Shown here: positions 34,802-43,874 of the stretch, piece by piece | Numbering within the stretch: position 1 is the stretch's first letter | How the letters are laid out: each line of letters starts with the position of its first letter | NCBI GenBank assembly: GCA_035540975.1 | Contig: DATLFN010000034.1 | Coordinates: 1 to 49,570, forward strand | Direction of reading: 5' to 3' | Origin: Acidimicrobiales bacterium | GTDB lineage: Bacteria > Actinomycetota > Acidimicrobiia > Acidimicrobiales > GCA-2861595 | Length of the DNA: 49,570 bases | The notes under the pieces: generated by a model | The model's input: only the letters and a program-made list of their open reading frames with translations | The model's database searches: none | Told to the model about the DNA's origin: nothing | Program-made: the position numbers and the translations under genes

Positions 34802-35833
34802 ATGCCTGCCGCCGCACCCCTCGTCAAGCTCGTCGCTGCCGGTTCGGTGATCGCGCTGGTCCTCACCAGCTGCCGGAGCTACAGCGGGCCGCCGCCCGAG
34901 CCGGCCGCCGCCGTCCGCCGGGCGACCACCACCACGACGGCGCCCACCACCACGACGACCACGCCGGCGCCCACCACCACGGTCGCCACCACCGTCCCCG
35001 CACCCGGCACGACGGCCACCACCGCACCGCCGCCCGGCCTGGGCCGGGGCGCCTCGGGCCCCGAGGTCCTGGCCCTGGAGCAGAAGCTGGCGGCCCTGCG
35101 CTACGACGTCGGCCCCGTCGACGGCAACTTCGACGCCACGACCGGCCACGCCGTCATGGCGTTCCAGAAGGTCACCGGCATGGCCCGCACCAGCCGGGCG
35201 ACGGACGACGTGATCGCCGCCCTGGCCACCGCCCAGCTCCCGGGGCCCATGTTCGCCGAAGGCGGCCCCGACCGGGTCGAGATCGACCTCCCCAAGCAGG
35301 TCCTCGCCCTGTGGCAGGGCGGTCAGCTGGTGCGCACGCTGTCGGTGTCGACGGGCAACAACAAGCGGTACTGCGTGGACGGCGCGTGCGCCAAGGCCGT
35401 CACCCCCGGAGGATCGTTCAAGGTGCTGCGCAAGATCAACGGGCTGCGTGTGAGCCGCCTGGGCAAGCTCTACAACCCGCTGTACTTCAACGGCGGCATC
35501 GCCATCCACGGGTCGCCCAGCGTGCCCGGGGCGCCGGCGTCGCACGGCTGCGTCCGCATCCCGATGTCGGCGTCGAAGTGGTTCTTCGACACCGTCCCCG
35601 TCGGGACGCCGGTCTACGTGCTCGGGGGGTCGCGGGCGCCGGTGCCGTTCGACGAGCCCGTGCCGGGCGAGGACCCGGCCGCCACCACCACCGTCCCCAC
35701 CACGGCCGCCCCCGTCACCACCACCACGGCGCCGCCGGCGATCGTCCCGCCCGTCACCGACACGACCACCACCGTTCCGACGACGGTGCCCGTCACCACC
35801 GCTCCCACGACCACGCCCGGGCTGCTGCCCTAG
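34802..35833 (+). CDS. L,D-transpeptidase lipoprotein with peptidoglycan-binding domain
   Basis: 343 residues. Lipoprotein signal with lipobox LTSC (Cys about 24), a Thr/Pro linker, a peptidoglycan-binding domain (GASGPEVLALEQKLAALRYDVGPVDGNFDATT), then a YkuD catalytic domain with IHGSPS and the nucleophile in ASHGCVRI. It would form 3-3 cross-links in the cell wall outside the membrane. A second Thr/Pro-rich tail of ~70 residues follows. The ATG at 34802 places the lipobox correctly. Confidence 0.92.
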   Translation: MPAAAPLVKLVAAGSVIALVLTSCRSYSGPPPEPAAAVRRATTTTTAPTTTTTTPAPTTTVATTVPAPGTTATTAPPPGLGRGASGPEVLALEQKLAALRYDVGPVDGNFDATTGHAVMAFQKVTGMARTSRATDDVIAALATAQLPGPMFAEGGPDRVEIDLPKQVLALWQGGQLVRTLSVSTGNNKRYCVDGACAKAVTPGGSFKVLRKINGLRVSRLGKLYNPLYFNGGIAIHGSPSVPGAPASHGCVRIPMSASKWFFDTVPVGTPVYVLGGSRAPVPFDEPVPGEDPAATTTVPTTAAPVTTTTAPPAIVPPVTDTTTTVPTTVPVTTAPTTTPGLLP

Positions 35834-35859
35834 GCCGGCGGCCTTGGGGGCCGCCGGCC
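35833..35859 (+). terminator. Hairpin after the L,D-transpeptidase gene
   Basis: An 11-bp perfect stem with a five-base loop starts at the last base of the stop codon. GC-rich with no U-tract, like other hairpins in this window. Confidence 0.65.
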
Positions 35860-35886
35860 GCCGTCGGCTCGACGACACTGGGAGCC

Positions 35887-37086
35887 ATGGACGAGGTCGA
35901 GCTCGAGCTGTCGCCCACGGCCATGGCCGCGGGCGGCGCCGCGCTGGCCCGCGACGCCGCCGGGCGGGTCGTGTTCGTGGAGGGAGCGCTGCCCGGCGAG
36001 CGGGTGGCGGCCCGCGTCACGGAGGCGAGGAAGGACTACGCCAAGGCCGTCGCCGTCGGCGTGCTGGACGTCTCGCCCGACCGGGTGGCGCCCCCGTGCC
36101 CGGCGGTGGCGGCGGGCTGCGGTGGCTGCACCTGGCAGCACGTGGCGCCCGACGCGCAGCTGCGGTTGAAGGCGGCCATCGTGGGGGACGCCCTGCGCCG
36201 CATCGGCCGCCTGCCCGACCCGCCCGAGCCTCGACCGGTCGCGCTCCCGGGCCCGGCGCTGCGCACCACCGCCCGGCTGGCCGTGTCCCCCTCCGGGCGG
36301 GCCGGCCACCGCCGCCGGGGCGGCACCGACGCCGTGGCGACCGACGCCTGCCTGGCCGCCCACCCGCTCCTCGAGGAGCTGATCGTGGCGGGCCGCTTTC
36401 CCGGCGCCGAGGAGGTGCTGCTGCGCGTCGGCGTGGCGTCGGGCGAGCGGCTGGCGCGGGCGACCGGCCCGGCCGCGGACGTGGAGGTGCCGGACGACGT
36501 CGTCGTGGTGGGCGAGGGGGAGCAGCGGGCGTTCGTCCACGAGGAGGTGGCGGGGCGGCTCTTCCGCATCTCGGTCGACTCGTTCTTCCAGCCCGGCCCC
36601 GTCGCCGCCGCCGCCCTCGTGGCCGCCGTGGAGGAGGCGGTGGGCGGCGTACTCGGGCCGGGCTCCCATCTGGTCGACGCGTACGCCGGGACCGGCCTGT
36701 TCGGGTCGGTCCTCGGCGCGGCGACGGGGGCCCGGGTGACCGCGGTGGAGAGCGCACGGGCGGCGGCCTTCGACGCCCGGGCGAACCTCCGCGACCTCGA
36801 CGCCTCGGTCGTGGTGGTCGAGGTCGCCCGCTGGGACGCCCGCCGCAGCGGGGCCGCCGACGTCGTCGTGGCCGACCCCGCCCGGTCGGGGCTGGGCCGC
36901 CCCGGCGTCACCGCCCTCGCTGCCGCCGCCGCGCCGAGGCTGGTGCTCGTGAGTTGCGACCCGGCGTCGCTCGGGCGCGACGCCGCGCTGCTGGCCGGCG
37001 CGGGCTACTCGCTGGCCGACGTCGCCCTGGTCGACACCTTCCCGCACACCTTCCACGTGGAGACGGTGGCCCGATTCGACCGGTGA
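35887..37086 (+). CDS. RNA m5U methyltransferase (TrmA/RlmD family)
   Basis: 399 residues. N-terminal TRAM-like segment, then Fe-S cysteines in PPCPAVAAGCGGCTWQH with a fourth in ATDACLAAHP. SAM site VDAYAGTGLFGSVLG, acidic VADPARSGLG and catalytic Cys in LVSCDPASLGRD, with C-terminal VDTFPHTFHVETV. Methylates uridine C5 in tRNA or 23S rRNA; which one is not decided by sequence. Confidence 0.93.
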   Translation: MDEVELELSPTAMAAGGAALARDAAGRVVFVEGALPGERVAARVTEARKDYAKAVAVGVLDVSPDRVAPPCPAVAAGCGGCTWQHVAPDAQLRLKAAIVGDALRRIGRLPDPPEPRPVALPGPALRTTARLAVSPSGRAGHRRRGGTDAVATDACLAAHPLLEELIVAGRFPGAEEVLLRVGVASGERLARATGPAADVEVPDDVVVVGEGEQRAFVHEEVAGRLFRISVDSFFQPGPVAAAALVAAVEEAVGGVLGPGSHLVDAYAGTGLFGSVLGAATGARVTAVESARAAAFDARANLRDLDASVVVVEVARWDARRSGAADVVVADPARSGLGRPGVTALAAAAAPRLVLVSCDPASLGRDAALLAGAGYSLADVALVDTFPHTFHVETVARFDR

Positions 37087-37096
37087 CCCCTCCCAC

Positions 37097-37147
37097 CGTT
37101 CTCGCACCAGGAATCGACGGTGGCGGTCGATTCCTGGTGCGGGAACG
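37097..37147. terminator. 22-bp stem-loop after the RNA methyltransferase gene
   Basis: Arms 37097-37118 and 37126-37147, one G-T mismatch, seven-base loop. The arms contain GCACCAGGAATCGAC, closely related to the arms of the hairpin at 25169-25214. Ends the methyltransferase transcript just before the SGNH promoter. Confidence 0.7.
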
Positions 37148-37174
37148 CCCCGGCACGGACGACGAGCGTAGACG

Positions 37175-37186
37175 TAGCGTTCCGCC
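37175..37186 (+). promoter_or_regulatory. Leaderless -10 box of the SGNH hydrolase gene
   Basis: TAGCGT, six bases, then GTG at 37187. Supports the GTG rather than the ATG one codon later. Confidence 0.5.
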
Positions 37187-39604
37187 GTGATGCTCGAGAA
37201 CGGCCGGATCGCCGGCCTCGACCGGGTCGGCGAAAGGGCCCGTCGCAAGACGGACGAGAAGCCGGCCGAGTTCTTCACCGTCGGGCTGGTGGCCGTGTTC
37301 ACCGGCGTGGCCCTCCTGGCCTTCGCCGTCGACACGTCGGCCGTCCGCGGCGGCGTCGTCGGCGTGTTGCTGACCGCCGTCGGCCTGTGGCTGGTCAACG
37401 AGCGGGTCCGGGGGTGGGCGCTGCGCTGGCGCCTCCAGTTCCTGGCCGGGGCGGTCGCCCTCCTCGCCGCCGGCACGGGCGCCATGGCGCTGGCGTTCGC
37501 CCGGGACGCGGCCTGGCTGGCCGGGGTCGCGCTCGTGTTGCTCGTCGGCGGGCTCCTCCCGACCGGCGCGCTCCTGCGGCGGGCCACGCGCCAGGGCTGG
37601 GTCTGGGGCGTCCCCGTCGGGCTCGTGCTTGGCCTGGTCAGCTCCCTGGTCGGGTCCCGCGGGATCGGTCTCCTGCTCGCGCTCGTGGGCCTCGTCCTCT
37701 GCCGGCGGGGGCTCCGCCGCTCGCTGGAGGAGCCGGACCACGCACGCACCGTGACGTGGGCCGGTGTGGCGGCGACGGCGATCGGCGCCCTGCTCTTCGT
37801 CCTCGCCAGCCAGTTCGCCAACAGCGGGGCCGCGTTCTCGGGGGCCGTCGCCATGGGCTTCGGCGTCATGGCGATGAGCGAGGGATGGCCTCGGCTGGGG
37901 CTGCGCCCCATCCCGCCCGCCGCGGTGGTCGCCGTCGGCGTCGTCCTCTTCCTCGTCGGGACCTACGTGCTGGTGGGTCTCCGTCTCAAGCTGCCGTTCT
38001 GGCCGGCGCTGGCCCTCGCCGGACTGGTGTGGCTGGTCGGCGCCTCCTTCGTGATGCGGGGCGAGGGCCTGTTCCTCGTCGTCCTCCTCGGCCTCGGTTC
38101 GGTGTGGGTCCTGCTCGACCGCACCGACGAGACGCCGAGCAACCCCAACCCGACCGCACCGGAGCGCATCGTGGCCCTGGGCGACTCCTACATCTCGGGC
38201 GAGGGCGCGCCCTCCTACTTCGCCGGGACGAACGTCAAGGGCGACGGCGAGAACGAGTGCCGCCGGAGCCCGACCGCCTTCCCGTACCTGGTCGCCCGGA
38301 GCCTCGACATGGCCCTCGACTTCTTCGCCTGCTCCGGTGCCAAGGCCGAGCAGCTGTACTCCCCGCCCGGCCAGGAGCCGGACTCGCCCGCCGACGTCGT
38401 CGGGGCGCTCCCCCAGCTCGACAACCTGCCGACCGACGTGTCGGGCGTGAAGGTCGTGCTCATCAGCATCGGCGGCAACGATGCCCTGTTCGGCGAAGTG
38501 GGCCAGGGATGCACGCTGCCCGGGTCGTGCGAGGCGCTGCGGGAGATGTGGCTGGCCAACCTCGACCAGGTCGGGCCCAAGGTCGCCAGGGCGTACGAGA
38601 GGGCCAAGGAGCGGCTCCCCGGCGTCCCGGTCGTGGCCATCCCCTACCCGCTCATGCTGCGCGAGCGCAGCTGCGGGTGGTCGGTGCTCCACGACGCCGA
38701 GCACGAGTTCCTCTCCGAGTTCGTCACCGTCCTCAACGACCGGATCCGGGTCTCGGCGGCCAACGCCGGCGTGAACTACTTCGACGAGCAGCTCTTCGCC
38801 TACGAGAACGCCCGCATCTGCGACGGGGACGGCCCCGACGACACGGTCATGAACTTCCTCACCTTCGGGCCCGTCGAGGGATCGTTCCTGGCCCGGGTCA
38901 ACCCCCGGAACTGGATCCACGGGAGCCTCCATCCCAAGCCGGACGGCCACCGCCGGACGGCCGATCTCCTGGCGCCGTTCGTGGAGACCCTGGTGGCCGA
39001 CGTCCGGGACGGCCGGCGGCCGGCCAACCCCGAGCCCGACAGCACCGCCAGGTTCCGGCTGCGCAACGTCGGCAGCGCCCGGCCCCTCATCGCCCGTCCC
39101 GCGGGACTGCCAGCCGACCTCGGCTGCCCCGACGCGGGCCGGACGGTCTCCCCGTTCGCCAGCAGCGTGCTGCTGTTCGACGAGCGGTCGTCGTTCGTGG
39201 TCGACGCCGTCGCCGAGTCGACGGTGTGCTTCACCCGGCCCGACGGGACGTGGGCCGCCGAGACGCCGGGGACGCCGGGCGGGAGCATCATCCTCGACGA
39301 GGGCGTCGTGCGCATCCGGCCGACGGTCCCGGAGGCGGCCGGCGTCCAGCAGGTCGTGTTCGACGACCGCGAGGTCGGCTGGCACCTCCGCACCGTCCGG
39401 TTCTGCAGCCTCGAGGACGAGTGCCCGGACACCGTGGGGGCGTTCCTCAACACCCAGCTGGCCGATGCCGCCCGCGAGCTGGCGCTTCCCGTGCTCCTGA
39501 TCTTCTTCGGCGGGTGGTTCTCGACCATCGGCCTGTCCCGCCGGTCGGTGGTCGAGGACGTCGCCCGCCGGCCCGAGGCGCGGTCGGCCGGCGCGACGAG
39601 CTAG
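37187..39604 (+). CDS. SGNH/GDSL hydrolase with N-terminal membrane region
   Basis: 805 residues. Residues 30-310 contain about ten hydrophobic spans. The extracellular or periplasmic-side SGNH domain starts near 325: IVALGDSYISGEG (block I), ISIGGNDALFG (block III) and HPKPDGHRRTADLL (Asp/His pair). Between these, cysteines in CRRSPTAF, FFACSGA, GCTLPGSC suggest disulfides outside the cytosol. A beta-rich module (about 620-765) and a final transmembrane span (LPVLLIFFGGWF) follow. Likely a surface esterase or lipase; substrate unknown. Convergent overlap with the DUF1918 stop. Confidence 0.85.
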   Translation: MMLENGRIAGLDRVGERARRKTDEKPAEFFTVGLVAVFTGVALLAFAVDTSAVRGGVVGVLLTAVGLWLVNERVRGWALRWRLQFLAGAVALLAAGTGAMALAFARDAAWLAGVALVLLVGGLLPTGALLRRATRQGWVWGVPVGLVLGLVSSLVGSRGIGLLLALVGLVLCRRGLRRSLEEPDHARTVTWAGVAATAIGALLFVLASQFANSGAAFSGAVAMGFGVMAMSEGWPRLGLRPIPPAAVVAVGVVLFLVGTYVLVGLRLKLPFWPALALAGLVWLVGASFVMRGEGLFLVVLLGLGSVWVLLDRTDETPSNPNPTAPERIVALGDSYISGEGAPSYFAGTNVKGDGENECRRSPTAFPYLVARSLDMALDFFACSGAKAEQLYSPPGQEPDSPADVVGALPQLDNLPTDVSGVKVVLISIGGNDALFGEVGQGCTLPGSCEALREMWLANLDQVGPKVARAYERAKERLPGVPVVAIPYPLMLRERSCGWSVLHDAEHEFLSEFVTVLNDRIRVSAANAGVNYFDEQLFAYENARICDGDGPDDTVMNFLTFGPVEGSFLARVNPRNWIHGSLHPKPDGHRRTADLLAPFVETLVADVRDGRRPANPEPDSTARFRLRNVGSARPLIARPAGLPADLGCPDAGRTVSPFASSVLLFDERSSFVVDAVAESTVCFTRPDGTWAAETPGTPGGSIILDEGVVRIRPTVPEAAGVQQVVFDDREVGWHLRTVRFCSLEDECPDTVGAFLNTQLADAARELALPVLLIFFGGWFSTIGLSRRSVVEDVARRPEARSAGATS

Positions 39605-39774
39605 CCGGCGCTCTCCTCCACCGTGAGCGAGCCCGCGCTCGGGACGAACGTCGACCGGTCGCCGGTGTCCCAGCTGACCGTCAGCAAACTCCCCGAGACG
39701 GCGACGATCTCGCCCCGGCGGGGCGGCGAGCCCACCTTCTCCGACTCGACCACGATCCGGTCGCCCACGTTCAT
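39601..39774 (-). CDS. DUF1918 domain protein
   Basis: 57 residues, short but clear: starts MNVGDRIVVESEKVGSPPRRGEI and continues with LTVSWDTGDRSTFVPSAGS, the DUF1918 pattern of small actinobacterial proteins with an SH3-like barrel. AGGAGG seven bases before the ATG. Function of the family is unknown. Its TAG overlaps the SGNH stop on the other strand. Confidence 0.9.
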   Translation of the reverse strand: MNVGDRIVVESEKVGSPPRRGEIVAVSGSLLTVSWDTGDRSTFVPSAGSLTVEESAG

Positions 39775-39841
39775 GCCCCGACCTCCTGCGCTCGACGGCT
39801 CCCGCGCAGCGTAATGAAAGTCGGGCCCACCACGGCGGCGC

Positions 39842-40642
39842 CTACGGGTGGCCCGCCAGCATCGCCGCGATCATGTGGTTGAACTCGACGTGGTCCGGCG
39901 AGACGGCCGGCTCGGCGTCGGGCACGGTGGCGATGACCTCGAGGAAGCGGTCGAGCGACGTCCCGCTCGCGGCCGGGAGGTGGGAGGAGAGGATGGTCGC
40001 CGGCTGCAGGCGGCGCACGCCTTCGAGCACCTCGGCGAACAGCGAGCGGTCGACCAGCGCGCTCCATGGGGAGTCGGACGTGGCCCACGCCTGCATGCCA
40101 CCGGCGAGGGCGTCGGCGGGGACCTGGCCGGCGTCCTCGGTGATCTCGGGGAGCAGGGCCCCGAACGAGTCCACCGAGAACAGGGCGCCGGTCGCCTCGT
40201 CGAGGAAGCCGGTCGACATCGGGTTGTCGTACAGCGGCGGTGCCACGGCCCGCAGCGTGCGGTCGCCGACGGCCACCCGGTCGCCGGGGCGGATGGCGTG
40301 CACCCGGTCGAACGGCACCGGCCACCACGACGACATGCGCAGCGCCGAGAAGGCGTGGGTGACGAGCCGGGCGTTCGGCGCCAGCTCGAACACCCGCTGG
40401 ATGTTGCCCGTGTGGTCGGCGTCGTCGTGGGTCAGCCACACCCAGCGCAGCGCCGCCGGGTCGACCACCGAGGTCAGGGCCTCGACGAACTCGTCGCCGT
40501 CGGAGCCCAGGCCGGTGTCGACGAGTACCGGCTCCTCGGCGTGGAGCACGTACGCGTTGATCGGCAGCACGCCGATGCCGGGCAGCGGCAGGTGGGTCGG
40601 GAGCACGTGGACATCGGTCCCGGCGCGGTAGGGAGCATCCAT
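39842..40642 (-). CDS. MBL-fold metallo-hydrolase, HxDxDH type
   Basis: 266 residues. Metal motif is LTHDDADHTGN, i.e. Asp in place of the second His of the usual HxHxDH, a substitution known in other MBL subfamilies. Other ligands: VLVDTGLGS, FSVDSFGAL (Asp) and SSHLPA (His). AGGAGG seven bases before the ATG. Substrate unknown; could bind iron rather than zinc. Confidence 0.85.
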   Translation of the reverse strand: MDAPYRAGTDVHVLPTHLPLPGIGVLPINAYVLHAEEPVLVDTGLGSDGDEFVEALTSVVDPAALRWVWLTHDDADHTGNIQRVFELAPNARLVTHAFSALRMSSWWPVPFDRVHAIRPGDRVAVGDRTLRAVAPPLYDNPMSTGFLDEATGALFSVDSFGALLPEITEDAGQVPADALAGGMQAWATSDSPWSALVDRSLFAEVLEGVRRLQPATILSSHLPAASGTSLDRFLEVIATVPDAEPAVSPDHVEFNHMIAAMLAGHP

Positions 40643-40711
40643 CAGGGCACCTCCTGGGTGGTCGGAGCGGTCTCGACCCCTCGGCGTTCAGGAGAGGGCG
40701 GGGTTGTTCAG

Positions 40712-42664
40712 TCAGCAGTGAACGACCCAGCGCACCTCGTCGGCGTCGTCCGGTTCGTAGGCGCAGTAGAGACCGGTGCGCAGGCGGGTGTCAAGGGTGG
40801 TGCCGGCCTCGGGCACCGCCTCGGCCAGCCGGGACGCCGCCGCCCGCAGGGCCCGGGTGACGTTGAGGCGGGCCCGCTCCGACGCCGAGGCGGCCCGGCG
40901 GCTGCGGCCGCCCAGCCCGAACGCCCCGGCCAGCCGCCCGACCAGCTGCTCCAGCTCGCCCTCGAGGGTCACCGCCCGGTCGTCGGCGCCCATCGCCAGG
41001 GCGTCGTCGATCTCCGCCCGCAGCGCCTCGATGCGGCGCCGGTACGACTCCCTCGCCCGGGCGTCGGCCACCTCGCCGGCGTCACCCAGCCGCCGGCGGT
41101 CCACGGACCCGTCCGCCGCCACCCCCTCGACCCGGTCGACCAGGTCGAGGGCGTGGCGCTCCACGCCGGGGCTGCGCAGGAGCTCGACCAGGTAGCGCAC
41201 GCCCTTGGTGTCGGGGACCCGGGCCCGGACGTCGCCGCACGACACCACCCAGCCCCGGTCGTCCGGGGCGAGGTCGACCGTGCGCCGGGGAGGCGCTCCC
41301 CGAGGGGCGGCGCCGTACCGCTCGAGGAGCTCGGCATCGGCGGCCGGGAGCACGACGTCGAGGCCGGCGAGCGTCGCCGCCGCCCGCGCCGCCTCCACCT
41401 GGGCGGCGGCCCGGTTCCCGATGGCGTCGTGCAGCCGGACGAGGTCGACCAAGAGGGCGGCCCTGAGCACTGGCGCTCCATGGTCGGGAAGGGCGTCGAG
41501 CGCTCGCTCGACGGTGGCGACGGCCGCCGGCCGGTCGCCCCGGGCGGCCAGGACCCGGGCCCGCACCGCCGCGATGCGGGCGTGGAGGCCGGGGACGTCG
41601 AGGCCGGCGGCGCGCGTCGCCGAGTCGTCGCAGGCGGCGGCCGCGGCGGCGACGTCACCCGCCCCCAGCTCCACGTCCACCAGCACGGCCAGCAGCTGGG
41701 CGGCGCGGAGGCGGTCGCCGGCGATGGCCCGCAGCCCGCGGGCGGCGGTGGCCCGGGCCAGCTCGTAGTCGCCCCGCGCCAGGTGGAGGCGGGCCGCCGG
41801 CAGCAGGGCCTGGAAGTGGCTCTCCTTGCCGAGCAGGAGCATCTCGGCGTCCGCCAGCCGGCCCTGGCGGACCCGCAGCTCGGCCAGAGCGATCGCCGGG
41901 TGCCAGCTGGGCATGCGCAGGCGCCCCTCGATCTCGGCGATGGAGCGGGTGAGCACCGCTTCCGCCTCGCCCCATCGGCCCAGCTCGCACAGCAGCGTCG
42001 CCTGCACCGCCTCGCAGTGGCTGGCCAGGAACATCTGCCCCGGGTTGGCGGTGCCGATCAGCCCTTGGCGGCGGAGGTCGTCGGCCCACGACGACGCCCG
42101 GTCGAAGTCGGCGGCGTAGTAGCAGGCAGTCAGGAACGAGCACACCGACTTGCCGGCCGCCTCGTTGTCGTCGGCCGGCCCGCACGCCAGGGCCATCGCC
42201 TCGTCCAACAGCGCCATCCCGTGGTCGACCCGGCCCGCCTGCACGTGGGCCAGCCCGGCGTCGGCCAGCGCCTTGGTCTCCAGGTTCACGTCGCCGAAGC
42301 GCCGGGCCCGGTCGAGGGCGAGCTCGGCCCGGTCGAGGAGCACGACGGGGTCGTCGACGTCGCAGCCCACGGCGGCGACGGCCACCCAGCCCTGCTCCAC
42401 GCACGGCGGCTCGTCCTCGACGAGGCGCGAGGCGCGCAGGAACCAGGCCCGGGCGGCGGCCTGGTTGCCCACGAAGTCGGCGATCACGCTGCCCAGCTGG
42501 GCGCAGGCGAGGGCGGCCCGGCGCCGGTCGCCCGCCTCGGTGTGCTCGCGGATGGCGGCGGACAGGCCGGCCATCGCCCCCTCGACGTCGAACCCCGGGC
42601 CGGCCACGCCGGCCGGCTCGGCCTCCCGCACCTCGCTCCCCCCGGCCGTGGCCACCGCCTCCAT
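40712..42664 (-). CDS. TPR-rich protein related to transcriptional regulators
   Basis: 650 residues, mostly Ala-rich helical repeats of TPR type from about residue 25 to 440. The C-terminal ~200 residues (GWVVSCGDVRARVPDTKGVRYLVELLRSPG ... ERARLNVTRALRAAASRLAE ... TRLRTGLYCAYEPD) match a domain usually found at the end of large ATPase-TPR regulators. No Walker A motif or helix-turn-helix is seen, so this is a reduced or partner form. Function unknown. Confidence 0.75.
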   Translation of the reverse strand: MEAVATAGGSEVREAEPAGVAGPGFDVEGAMAGLSAAIREHTEAGDRRRAALACAQLGSVIADFVGNQAAARAWFLRASRLVEDEPPCVEQGWVAVAAVGCDVDDPVVLLDRAELALDRARRFGDVNLETKALADAGLAHVQAGRVDHGMALLDEAMALACGPADDNEAAGKSVCSFLTACYYAADFDRASSWADDLRRQGLIGTANPGQMFLASHCEAVQATLLCELGRWGEAEAVLTRSIAEIEGRLRMPSWHPAIALAELRVRQGRLADAEMLLLGKESHFQALLPAARLHLARGDYELARATAARGLRAIAGDRLRAAQLLAVLVDVELGAGDVAAAAAACDDSATRAAGLDVPGLHARIAAVRARVLAARGDRPAAVATVERALDALPDHGAPVLRAALLVDLVRLHDAIGNRAAAQVEAARAAATLAGLDVVLPAADAELLERYGAAPRGAPPRRTVDLAPDDRGWVVSCGDVRARVPDTKGVRYLVELLRSPGVERHALDLVDRVEGVAADGSVDRRRLGDAGEVADARARESYRRRIEALRAEIDDALAMGADDRAVTLEGELEQLVGRLAGAFGLGGRSRRAASASERARLNVTRALRAAASRLAEAVPEAGTTLDTRLRTGLYCAYEPDDADEVRWVVHC

Positions 42665-42762
42665 CCTCGCGCTCGGGCGGGATCAGCGCGCCGGCGTCGC
42701 CTCGCGGGACGGGGCCCACGGTGCCCGGGGTCGCAGGCCCGCGCCGTTCGCCGGCGGGAGGA

Positions 42763-43557
42763 TCAGAACAGCGGGTCGGCGAAGGGGTCGTCGGGCAGGG
42801 CGCCGATCCCGTCGACGGAGCTCGCCTCGTCCTCGCCGTAGGCGACGTAGCCGGTGCGTTCGAGCTCCTCGGCCAGCTCGGGACCGCCCGAGGCGACGAT
42901 GCGGCCCTTCACCAGCACGTGGACCACGTCGGGCTTCAGCTCGTGGAGCAGCCGGTTGTAGTGGGTGATGGCCAGCACGCCGAGGCCGGTCTCGGTCGTC
43001 TGCGCCTCGATCCGGCGGGAGACGGCCCGGAGGAGGTCGAGGTCGAGGCCCGAGTCGATCTCGTCCAGCACCGCGAACGCCGGGCGCAGGACGGCCAGCT
43101 GCACGGTCTCGCTCGCCTTCTTCTCGCCTCCCGAGAACTCCACGTTCAGCGACCGCGAGAGCAGGTCGGGGCGCAGCCCGACCCGGGCGGCCTCGGCCAC
43201 CACGCGCTCCGCCACGCCCACCGGGTCGCGGCCGGCGGCCCGGAACGACTCGGCCAGGGTGTCCTCCAGGCTCACCCCGGGCACCTCGACCGGGTACTGC
43301 ATGGCGAGGAAGAGCCCGGCCTGCGCCCGCTCCCACGTGGGCAGCCCGAGCAGCTCCCGGCCGTCGACGGTGATGCTCCCCTCGATCGCCTCGTAGCCGG
43401 GCCGCCCCATCAGGACGTGGCACAGCGTGCTCTTGCCCGACCCGTTGGGGCCCATCACCGCGTGCACCTCGCCGCTGCCGACCGTGAGGTCGAGGCCCCG
43501 CAGGATCTCCTTGCCGCCGACGGCCGCCCGCAGCCCCCGGATGTCCAGCACGCTCAT
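42763..43557 (-). CDS. sufC: Fe-S cluster assembly ATPase SufC (copy 2)
   Basis: 264 residues. Walker A GPNGSGKST, signature FSGGEKKASE, Walker B FAVLDEIDSGLD, switch His in LAITHYNRLL. Adjacent to sufD and a Rieske protein, so this is probably the copy that partners SufD in this operon. Carries a ~25-residue acidic C-terminal extension ending DDPFADPLF that copy 1 lacks. ATG overlaps the Rieske gene stop (ATGA). Confidence 0.93.
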   Translation of the reverse strand: MSVLDIRGLRAAVGGKEILRGLDLTVGSGEVHAVMGPNGSGKSTLCHVLMGRPGYEAIEGSITVDGRELLGLPTWERAQAGLFLAMQYPVEVPGVSLEDTLAESFRAAGRDPVGVAERVVAEAARVGLRPDLLSRSLNVEFSGGEKKASETVQLAVLRPAFAVLDEIDSGLDLDLLRAVSRRIEAQTTETGLGVLAITHYNRLLHELKPDVVHVLVKGRIVASGGPELAEELERTGYVAYGEDEASSVDGIGALPDDPFADPLF

Positions 43558-43874
43558 GGCAGCCTCACCGAGACCTCGTCGCCGGAGCGGACGACGTCGT
43601 AGACGGGCACAGGCTTGGTGGCGGGGAGGGACTGGGGCTCGCCCGTCTCGAGGGAGAAGGCGCTGCCGTGCTTCCAGCACTCGATCTCGCAGTCCTCGGC
43701 CAGGACCTCGCCGTCGGAGAGGGAGAAGTCGGCGTGGCTGCACCGGTCGCCGATGGCGTAGAAGTCGTCGCCGATGCGGACCAGGGCGATGCGGTGCTGG
43801 CCCACCTCGAACCGCCGCGCCTCGCCCGGCTTCAGCTCGTCGGCGTCGCACAGCCGGACGGTGCGCCCGCTCAT
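43554..43874 (-). CDS. Rieske [2Fe-2S] protein in the suf operon
   Basis: 106 residues. Cluster ligands are CSH in GDRCSHADFS and CWKH in IECWKHGSAF (CxH-x16-CxxH). Small soluble ferredoxin-type Rieske protein like those in non-haem dioxygenases and in many actinobacterial suf operons. May supply electrons or act as a cluster carrier. Coupled at both ends by 4-base overlaps with sufD and sufC. Confidence 0.93.
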   Translation of the reverse strand: MSGRTVRLCDADELKPGEARRFEVGQHRIALVRIGDDFYAIGDRCSHADFSLSDGEVLAEDCEIECWKHGSAFSLETGEPQSLPATKPVPVYDVVRSGDEVSVRLP

